Shown: piece by piece, positions 7,334 through 12,796 of the stretch
How positions within the stretch are numbered: the first letter of the stretch is position 1
Layout: each line of letters starts with the position of its first letter
Source: Verrucomicrobiota bacterium
Lineage (GTDB): Bacteria; Verrucomicrobiota; Verrucomicrobiia; Chthoniobacterales; UBA10450
Direction: 5' to 3'
Length of the DNA stretch: 14,533 nt
NCBI GenBank assembly: GCA_003218525.1
Contig: QHNU01000052.1
Span: forward strand, 1-14,533
Position numbers and translations under genes: made by a program
The notes under the pieces: generated by a model
What the model was told of the DNA's origin: nothing
Database searches by the model: none
The model's input: only the letters and a program-made list of their open reading frames with translations

Positions 7334-7365
7334 GCGCGAGGCTAGGCAACGTGAAGCCGTCGCGC
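7334..7365 (-). promoter_or_regulatory. Inverted repeat just before the yqeY start codon
   Basis: On the minus strand GCGCGACGGC (upper end 7365) can pair with GCCTCGCGC (lower end 7334). This gives nine base pairs with one bulged C and a 13-base loop. It occupies most of the 40-base fabD-yqeY gap and ends one base before the yqeY ATG. No U-run follows, so it does not look like an intrinsic terminator. It could mask the translation start or mark an mRNA processing site, or it may be chance in GC-rich DNA. Confidence 0.3.
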
Positions 7366-7372
7366 AACTTTC

Positions 7373-8305
7373 CTAAATCACCCGGAGCCGATCGGCGCAT
7401 TTAAATGCCGAGGCGACGCCACTCACAGTGAATACTTCGGTGCCTTTGCGGATGCGTTGCAGCAAGGAGGCAAGAACACCCCCCGGGCCCAATTCGACAA
7501 ATAAATCGCAGCCGCGATCGAGCATTCCTTCCATGCAATCGGCCCAACGTACCGTCCCGGTAACCTGATCTTGCAGTGTTCGCCGAATTTCCTCCGGTGT
7601 TCTCACTTCCTCGCCCGTGACATTGCTAAAGACGGCGAACTGTGGCGCCTGAATTTCAGCCGACTGCAAAATTGCACCGAGCTTTTGATAGGCGCTGTCC
7701 ATTAAACGGGAATGATACGCGCCCGCCACGTTTAACATGGTCGCGCGGCGAACCCCATATTCCCTGGCTACGCCGATGGCGGCCTCGACTTTGGCCAGCT
7801 CCCCTGAAATAACGATCTGCCCGGGGGAGTTAATATTGGCAATATCAACATCCTCATCGGCGGCCAGTAAACGGACGGAATTTTCATCCGCCCCGATCAT
7901 TGCTGCCATTCCACCGACTGTCGCTGCGCAAGCTTCATCCATCAATTCACCCCGGTGCTGCACCAGCTTAAGTCCGGTTTCGAAGTCCAAGCTGCCAGCT
8001 GCGGCGTGTGCGGTCATTTCACCGAGCGATAAGCCCGCCGCTGCTTCGATCGGAAAATCGCCCGTCAGCTCCCGCAAAATCGCCAGACACATTAATCCAT
8101 GAAGAAAAAGCGCGGGCTGACAATTTGAGGTTTTCGTCAATTCATCGAGCGGGCCACTCCACATCACCACGGTTAAACCGCGACCGAGAAGCACATCGGC
8201 CCGGACGCCCATTTCCGCGGCGATGGAATATTGATCGACCAGATCTTTTCCCATCCCCACGGTCTGCGCTCCCTGTCCCGCAAAAAGCAGTCCGATCTTC
8301 CGCAT
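7373..8305 (-). CDS. fabD: Malonyl-CoA:ACP transacylase
   Basis: FabD moves malonyl from CoA to acyl carrier protein, feeding fatty-acid elongation in the cytoplasm. The 310-residue product has the usual length and active-site set: oxyanion-loop GQGAQ at 10-14, nucleophile Ser93 in GLSLGE (91-96), Arg118 for malonyl carboxylate binding in QHRGELMDEA, and catalytic His198 in GAYHSRLM. FSNVTGEEV and LFVELGPGGVL follow, as in other family members. The residue before Ser93 is Leu rather than the common His (GHSLGE), a variant I recall from Planctomycetes and Verrucomicrobia-type enzymes. The start at 8305 gives the standard MRKIGLLFAGQGAQ. It is the first gene of the minus-strand set and is divergent from nuoD across about 200 bases. 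Other fab genes are not in the window. Confidence 0.95.
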   Translation of the reverse strand: MRKIGLLFAGQGAQTVGMGKDLVDQYSIAAEMGVRADVLLGRGLTVVMWSGPLDELTKTSNCQPALFLHGLMCLAILRELTGDFPIEAAAGLSLGEMTAHAAAGSLDFETGLKLVQHRGELMDEACAATVGGMAAMIGADENSVRLLAADEDVDIANINSPGQIVISGELAKVEAAIGVAREYGVRRATMLNVAGAYHSRLMDSAYQKLGAILQSAEIQAPQFAVFSNVTGEEVRTPEEIRRTLQDQVTGTVRWADCMEGMLDRGCDLFVELGPGGVLASLLQRIRKGTEVFTVSGVASAFKCADRLRVI

Positions 8306-8506
8306 TGGCCACTCAGCATCTCGATTCTGCCGCAGGAATCAAACAGCAGGCCGTCGAAGCTGGCTCGCACTAGGTCGGGTTAACGCCGGTACTCAACGAT
8401 AACTTCTTCGGCTGGTTGGTTCGGCATCGCACGCAATTATGAAATGGGCGGCGCTTTTGCCCTTGCGCCTGCTCGCCTACTCGCGAGCATAAACCCAGCT
8501 CTCTTT

Positions 8507-9763
8507 ATGGTTTTTACGACACGCGAAATTGAATCGCCTGATCCGGTTACGCGTGTCGTGGCCGCGGACGCCGCCTTGCACCCCGATGGCAGCGATATCG
8601 GCGAGAAAATGGTACTCAACATGGGACCGTCCCATCCGGCCACGCACGGAGTGTTGCGCCTTGTGCTCGAGCTCGATGGGGAGATCATCACCAAAGCAAC
8701 ACCGGATGTCGGCTTCCTTCACCGCGGCGATGAGAAAATCGCCGAGGCGATGCAATACAACCAGTTCGTTCCTTACACTGACCGGCTCGATTATCTCGCC
8801 CCGTTGGCCAACAACGTGGCCTATGCGCTGGCCGTTGAAAAGTTAATGGGCTGGGAAATTCCACCTCGAGGCAAAGCCATCCGGGTCATTTGTTGCGAAC
8901 TGGCGCGGATCTCGGCCCATCTAATGGGCTTCGGTGCGATGGCGCTCGACCTTGGGGCGATGACAGTATTTCTCTACACTTTTGAGGAACGCGAAAAGAT
9001 TTACGATCTCTGTGAACTTCTGACCGGAGCCCGTTTCACAACCTCCTACACGCGAATTGGTGGCCAGATTCGCGATCTCCCGGCGAATTTTATTCCACAG
9101 CTCAATGCCTTTCTCGAGGCCTTTACGCCGCGGCTGGAGGAGTGCGATCGCCTCCTCACGCGCAATCGCATTTTTGTGGATCGAACGAAAGACATCGGTG
9201 TCATTCCGCGTGATCGTGCCATCGCTTACGCCCTCTCTGGTCCAAACCTTCGCGGCAGCGGCGTCGAGCACGATCTGCGGCGCAAACATCCCTATCTCGA
9301 TTACGATCAGTACGACTTTGAGGTCGTCGTCGGAACGGCCGGTGATTGCTACGATCGGTATCTCGTCCGCATCGAGGAGATGCGGCAAAGTGCAAAAATC
9401 TTGCGTCAGGTAATCGACAAGCTTCCCAACGGCCCGATCAATGTCGCTGATTGGAAGAACATGTTGCCGCCGAAGGCGCGGGTGATGACAAAAATGGAGG
9501 AGCTCATTCACCATTTCATCGTTGTAACGGAAGGATTGAGAGCGCCGCCCGGCGAAATCTATTTCGGCGCGGAAAATCCAAAGGGCGAACTCGGTTTTTA
9601 CATTAACAGCCGGGGAGGCGGGGTACCGCACCGGTTAAAAATTCGTGCGCCCTCTTTTGTCAACCTAAGCATTTTACCGGAGCTGCTGCCGGGCTGCATG
9701 ATGAGTGATGTCGTCGCGGTTCTCGGTAGTCTGGATTTCGTAATGGGAGAATGTGATAGATGA
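8507..9763 (+). CDS. nuoD: NADH-quinone oxidoreductase subunit D (complex I 49-kDa subunit)
   Basis: NuoD is a peripheral-arm subunit of complex I that helps form the quinone pocket. The product matches the family throughout. It has LNMGPSHPATHGVLRLVLEL, with the quinone-site His in the second HG of the motif, then YTDRLDYLAPLANNVAYALAVEK, with the Tyr of the DYL motif. ELARISAHLMGFG, ARFTTSYTRIGG, SRGGGVPHRLKIRAPSF and the terminal LGSLDFVMGECDR complete it. It is a stand-alone NuoD, not the NuoC-D fusion of E. coli. Starting at 8507 gives 418 residues. ATG 8444 would add 21 low-complexity residues, and a weak promoter-like pair (TTGGTT 8416-8421, TATGAA 8438-8443) would put transcription start near 8450, so I prefer 8507. 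Neither start has a clear ribosome site. nuoA-C are not upstream. It overlaps the next gene by ATGA. Confidence 0.95.
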   Translation: MVFTTREIESPDPVTRVVAADAALHPDGSDIGEKMVLNMGPSHPATHGVLRLVLELDGEIITKATPDVGFLHRGDEKIAEAMQYNQFVPYTDRLDYLAPLANNVAYALAVEKLMGWEIPPRGKAIRVICCELARISAHLMGFGAMALDLGAMTVFLYTFEEREKIYDLCELLTGARFTTSYTRIGGQIRDLPANFIPQLNAFLEAFTPRLEECDRLLTRNRIFVDRTKDIGVIPRDRAIAYALSGPNLRGSGVEHDLRRKHPYLDYDQYDFEVVVGTAGDCYDRYLVRIEEMRQSAKILRQVIDKLPNGPINVADWKNMLPPKARVMTKMEELIHHFIVVTEGLRAPPGEIYFGAENPKGELGFYINSRGGGVPHRLKIRAPSFVNLSILPELLPGCMMSDVVAVLGSLDFVMGECDR

Positions 9764-10068
9764 AAATGCTTGAGCGCGCCGGCGGACTCCTTCTCGGACT
9801 AATGATATTAGTGATGGCGATTCCCGGCTGCGATCGAAATCCACTAAGCGGATCGAAACTGACTCTGAGCAATTACAATCAGATCACCACCGGAATGACC
9901 AAAGCGCAGGTCGAGAAAATTCTTGGACCGCCGACATCAACCGAAACAAAAGATATGCTCATCTTCAAAAAGACGACCTGGCGTTATGAGGATGGAAAAA
10001 AATTCGCCTTGATCACGTTTAAGAACGACGAGGTTGACGGAAAAGAGACGAACCTTGGCGCCCAATAG
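9760..10068 (+). CDS. BamE/SmpA-like small lipoprotein, copy 1
   Basis: The 102-residue product has a hydrophobic signal region (residues 8-21) ending in a plausible lipobox IPGC with Cys24. The Pro at the -2 position is unusual, so lipidation is likely but not certain. The mature part carries the core BamE/SmpA/OmlA-type motif GMTKAQVEKILGPPT, then TKDMLIFKKTTWRY and a final strand ALITFKNDEV. Proteins of this fold are small envelope lipoproteins, BamE itself being part of the outer-membrane assembly machine. This one is shorter and its role is unknown. The ATG overlaps the nuoD stop (ATGA at 9760-9763) and the next paralogous gene begins one base after its TAG. It therefore looks like a true member of the complex I operon rather than a bystander. 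Confidence 0.8.
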   Translation: MKMLERAGGLLLGLMILVMAIPGCDRNPLSGSKLTLSNYNQITTGMTKAQVEKILGPPTSTETKDMLIFKKTTWRYEDGKKFALITFKNDEVDGKETNLGAQ

Positions 10069-10069
10069 C

Positions 10070-10342
10070 ATGAAGCAGGTGCAAATTATCTCCGCTCTGA
10101 TCGGCCTGCTGTTGTTCGCCTGCTCCAATCAGCGACTCACCCAGGCAAACGTCGATCAGGTCACCGAGGGCATGAGTAAGAAACAGGTTGAGTCCATTCT
10201 TGGCCCGCCCACGAACGTTGACACGAAGGACTTTCTGCTGCTGAAACGAACCACTTACGCTTACCACCAGTCCAACGGCTCAGTCACGGTGTTATTCAAA
10301 GACGACAAAGTGGTGGCCAAATCGAACACGCTGCAAAAATAG
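10070..10342 (+). CDS. BamE/SmpA-like small lipoprotein, copy 2
   Basis: The 90-residue product has a clean lipoprotein signal: MKQVQ, a hydrophobic core and lipobox LFAC with Cys18. The mature domain has GMSKKQVESILGPPT, TKDFLLLKRTTYAY and VTVLFKDDKV. Aligned by hand without gaps to copy 1, 31 of 66 positions match from LT(L/Q) to the end, so the two are paralogues from tandem duplication. The start is ATG 10070, one base after the TAG of copy 1. A TTG at 10034 would extend the protein by 12 residues, overlap copy 1 and push the signal peptide inward, so I reject it. The gap to nuoEF is 27 bases. The role is inferred only from context, as for copy 1. Confidence 0.8.
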   Translation: MKQVQIISALIGLLLFACSNQRLTQANVDQVTEGMSKKQVESILGPPTNVDTKDFLLLKRTTYAYHQSNGSVTVLFKDDKVVAKSNTLQK

Positions 10343-10369
10343 CCTAATCGATTTGTGAATCCGACAGCG

Positions 10370-12340
10370 ATGAAAATCCCTCCGGAACTCGAACGGAAAA
10401 TGGATGCCGCGATCGGCCATTATCCTGCGGATCGGAAACGCAGCGCCGCGCTTCCATTACTGCACCTCTGGCAGGAACACTTCGGATTCATCAACGATGA
10501 CGCCGGCTATGCCATTTCCGCCAAACTCGATTTGCAACCGATTAACATTCTGGAACTGGTCACATTTTATCCCATGCTGCGACAGCAGCCGACTGGGAAA
10601 ACGCACATCCGGGTGTGCCGGACTTTGAGCTGTGGCATGGCCGGAAGTTACCGGGTTATGGAAAATCTCTGCGCGAGGGCCGGAATTAAACGAGACAAGC
10701 TTTCAGAGGGAATGCACGACCCCGTGTCGGTTAGCCCAGATCGAAATTTCAGCATTGAGTTCGTCGAATGCCTCGCCAGTTGCGGTACGGCGCCCGTTTG
10801 CATGGTCAATGACGAGCTGCACGAGAACGTATTGCCGGAAAATGCCGAGCAGATTCTGTCCCATCGACCATCCGGCGGTCTCAAGGCGCAATCAGTCCAT
10901 CCACTCGAACATCGACTGGTTTTCAAAAATATCGGTCGCACTGAATGGACCACTGACATCGACTGCTATCTCCGCGATGGCGGTTACGAGCAATTGCGTA
11001 AGGCCGTCACGATGTCGCGCGAGCAAATCGTAAACGAGGTCAAAACTTCCGGTTTGCGCGGGCGCGGCGGAGCCGGTTTTCCGTGCGGAGTCAAATGGAG
11101 CTTCATCAAGCCGGACGAGAAGAAGCCGGTCTATCTGATTTGCAACGCCGATGAATCGGAACCAGGCACGTTCAAGGATCGCTATATCATTCATCAGGAT
11201 CCGCATCAGTTACTCGAAGGTATTCTGATCTCGTGTTTCGCCCTTAATGCTCAAATGGCCTACATTTATATACGGGGCGAATTTCCTGAAGGCGCCAAAA
11301 TCCTCGATCGAGCGATCGAAGAAGCTCGCGCGAAAAACTTTCTCGGCCGAAATATCCTCGGAACGGATTTTAGTGTTGAGGTTTATACTTATCGTGGCGC
11401 CGGCGCCTACATTTGCGGCGAAGAGACGGGGCTAATCGAGTCACTCGAAGGCAAACGCGCTTATCCTCGGATCAAGCCGCCTTATTTTCCCGCCGTGCTC
11501 GGTCTCTATATGTGCCCGACGATTGTGAACAATGTCGAGACGCTTTGCCACGTAAAGCACATCATCGCCATGGGCGGCGGAGAATACGCGAAGCTCGGCC
11601 GACCTAACAACACCGGGACCCGCGTCGTCTGCGTGAGCGGTGACGTCGTGCGGCCGGGTTATTTTGAAATTGAAGTCGGCGCCGTCACCATGGGTCAGCT
11701 GATCTACGACATGGCTGGGGGAATGAAATTCGGACGGCAACTCAAAGCCGTCATTCCCGGCGGGAGTTCCGCCAAGGTGTTGCGCGCCGATGAGCGATTC
11801 AAATTAAAGCTGAAACTGACCGATGGCTCGATGGCTGAGCGGGAAATCTTCCTTGATCAGATCCCGATGGATTTCGATTCCCTTGCCGCGGCCGGCTCCA
11901 TGGCCGGCTCTGGTGGGGTCGTCGTGCTGGACGATTCCCGCGACATGGTTTGGGCGCTAAATAACATTAACGAGTTTTATGCTCACGAATCATGCGGCCA
12001 GTGCACTCCCTGCCGCGAGGGTTCGCTTTGGATGCAAAAAATTACCGATCGCATGTTGCGGGGAGGAGGTGTGGTGCAGGATCCAGCGACGTTGAAATCG
12101 ATCGGCGATAACATCGCCGGACGCACCATTTGTGCTTTCGGCGAAGCTTGCGCCTGGCCTACGCAAAGCTTTGTCGAAAAATTCCCCGAGGATTTTGCGG
12201 CCCATGCCCAGAAATCCGCTCCGCCACCCTTGCCGCCGGAATTGACTCCGGAGGAATTGATCCTCGAAACCAAAATTCCGGTCACTCCGCTTGCGCATGA
12301 TCCCGGTTGGGAAAAAGCCGGCCGCGCCGGAATGAGATGA
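10370..12340 (+). CDS. nuoEF: Fused NADH-quinone oxidoreductase subunits E and F (NuoE-NuoF)
   Basis: This 656-residue protein unites the 24-kDa and 51-kDa subunits of complex I, the NADH-oxidising tip in the cytoplasm. Residues 1-165 are NuoE, with the N1a [2Fe-2S] ligands Cys83 and Cys88 (CRTLSC) and Cys134 and Cys138 (ECLASC). Residues about 180-610 are NuoF. The FMN/NADH motifs are RGRGGAGFP at 230-238, NADESEPGTFKDR at 259-271 and the GAGAYICGEETGLIESLEG segment. N3 [4Fe-4S] ligands are Cys542, Cys545 and Cys548 (CGQCTPC) and Cys588 (ICAFGEAC). A Pro-rich tail of about 40 residues follows. There is no internal stop or restart between the halves. ATG 10370 is preferred; a GTG at 10355 adds five residues. 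NuoE and NuoF are normally separate proteins that form a tight pair. The stop overlaps the GxxExxY gene start. Confidence 0.95.
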   Translation: MKIPPELERKMDAAIGHYPADRKRSAALPLLHLWQEHFGFINDDAGYAISAKLDLQPINILELVTFYPMLRQQPTGKTHIRVCRTLSCGMAGSYRVMENLCARAGIKRDKLSEGMHDPVSVSPDRNFSIEFVECLASCGTAPVCMVNDELHENVLPENAEQILSHRPSGGLKAQSVHPLEHRLVFKNIGRTEWTTDIDCYLRDGGYEQLRKAVTMSREQIVNEVKTSGLRGRGGAGFPCGVKWSFIKPDEKKPVYLICNADESEPGTFKDRYIIHQDPHQLLEGILISCFALNAQMAYIYIRGEFPEGAKILDRAIEEARAKNFLGRNILGTDFSVEVYTYRGAGAYICGEETGLIESLEGKRAYPRIKPPYFPAVLGLYMCPTIVNNVETLCHVKHIIAMGGGEYAKLGRPNNTGTRVVCVSGDVVRPGYFEIEVGAVTMGQLIYDMAGGMKFGRQLKAVIPGGSSAKVLRADERFKLKLKLTDGSMAEREIFLDQIPMDFDSLAAAGSMAGSGGVVVLDDSRDMVWALNNINEFYAHESCGQCTPCREGSLWMQKITDRMLRGGGVVQDPATLKSIGDNIAGRTICAFGEACAWPTQSFVEKFPEDFAAHAQKSAPPPLPPELTPEELILETKIPVTPLAHDPGWEKAGRAGMR

Positions 12341-12768
12341 ATTTGGAAACCAGGAAGCCAGGAATGGAATTAGGCAACAAGGAACTTAGCGAACAAATCA
12401 TCGGCGCGAGAATTCGCGTGCATAAGGAGCTCGGGCCGGGGTTCCTTGAATCAATTTATGAAGAAGCGCTCGCAATCGAACTGCGGCTGCTTCGGCTGCA
12501 ATTTGAGCGGCAAAAACCAGTTCCCGTTTTCTATCGTGGACACGCGGTCGGGGAACACCGCCTCGATTTGCTCGTTGAGGGCGCCGTCGTGGTTGAATTG
12601 AAAGCGGTAACTGAATTCGAGCCAATTCACTTTGCAATTGTCCGCTCCTATCTCAAGGCACTTGGACTTAGTGACGCATTGCTCCTGAATTTTGCTGGTG
12701 CGCGGCTAGCGATAAAGAGAGTTGGGCGCGAATACAGCCCGAGTCCCCCAGAAGAAATCATTTTGTAG
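12337..12768 (+). CDS. GxxExxY family protein (predicted PD-(D/E)XK nuclease fold)
   Basis: The 143-residue protein belongs to the GxxExxY family, named for a motif seen here as GFLESIY (Gly35, Glu38, Tyr41). A second block, RLDLLVEGAVVVELKAV, places Asp77 and E87-x-K89 in the spacing of a PD-(D/E)XK catalytic core, so a metal-dependent nuclease fold is predicted. The helical start ELSEQIIGARIRVHKELGPG is also typical. The biochemical function of this family is not established to my knowledge. The ATG overlaps the nuoEF stop (ATGA at 12337-12340). The first nine residues are encoded by the left arm of an inverted repeat that flanks the gene, so an alternative start at 12364 (residue 10, MELGNKEL) is possible. 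No partner gene for a defence or toxin system is adjacent. It is out of place among complex I genes. Confidence 0.9.
   Translation: MNLETRKPGMELGNKELSEQIIGARIRVHKELGPGFLESIYEEALAIELRLLRLQFERQKPVPVFYRGHAVGEHRLDLLVEGAVVVELKAVTEFEPIHFAIVRSYLKALGLSDALLLNFAGARLAIKRVGREYSPSPPEEIIL
12345..12364 (+). repeat. Left arm of inverted repeat flanking the GxxExxY gene
   Basis: GGAAACCAGGAAGCCAGGAA is built from 8-bp units GGAAACCA, GGAAGCCA and a partial third (GGAA). It begins five bases after the nuoEF stop and is translated as part of the GxxExxY N-terminus (ETRKPG). Its reverse complement occurs at 12777-12795 with one base change and one base missing. The exactly matching core is GGAAGCCAGGAA (12353-12364). 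Confidence 0.85.
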
Positions 12769-12776
12769 TTTCTGGT

Positions 12777-12795
12777 TTCCTGGCTTCCAGTTTCC
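12777..12795 (-). repeat. Right arm of inverted repeat flanking the GxxExxY gene
   Basis: Read on the minus strand this is GGAAACTGGAAGCCAGGAA. It matches the left arm except that CA is replaced by T. The period-8 pattern continues outward into TGGTTTCC at 12773-12780, so this arm also holds both unit types. It ends one base before the nuoG ATG and fills most of the 28-base gap after the GxxExxY stop. On the plus strand it is pyrimidine-rich, leaving nuoG without any Shine-Dalgarno-like sequence. Confidence 0.85.
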
Positions 12796-12796
12796 T

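Larger units (their letters stand above)
12345..12795. mobile_element. Putative GxxExxY cassette bounded by inverted repeats
   Basis: The inverted-repeat arms enclose almost all of a single gene and fill the space from five bases after the nuoEF stop to one base before the nuoG start, 451 bases in all. No transposase is encoded and I see no target-site duplication, so mobility would need help from outside or an unknown route. The predicted nuclease fold of the enclosed protein makes self-associated mobility thinkable, but this is inference. Alternatively the arms could be a regulatory stem made in the transcript, or both ends of a dispersed repeat family that happens to flank the gene. Confidence 0.45.

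Noticed and set aside
8416..8443. Promoter-like pair TTGGTT and TATGAA before nuoD
   Set aside because: It matches only seven of twelve consensus bases. I used it as weak support for the 8507 start but do not list it as a promoter.
8439..8492. 17-residue open frame MKWAALLPLRLLAYSRA before nuoD
   Set aside because: There is no ribosome site, no regulatory residue pattern such as repeated codons, and no conserved feature to support a leader peptide.
12307..12336. Upstream TTG start for the GxxExxY gene
   Set aside because: It would overlap the nuoEF coding end by 34 bases, and the family domain starts well after the ATGA-coupled ATG at 12337.
12722..12796. Upstream TTG start for nuoG, adding 25 residues
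   Set aside because: The extra residues are an out-of-frame reading of the GxxExxY 3' end and the repeat arm. The ferredoxin-like domain begins right after ATG 12797.
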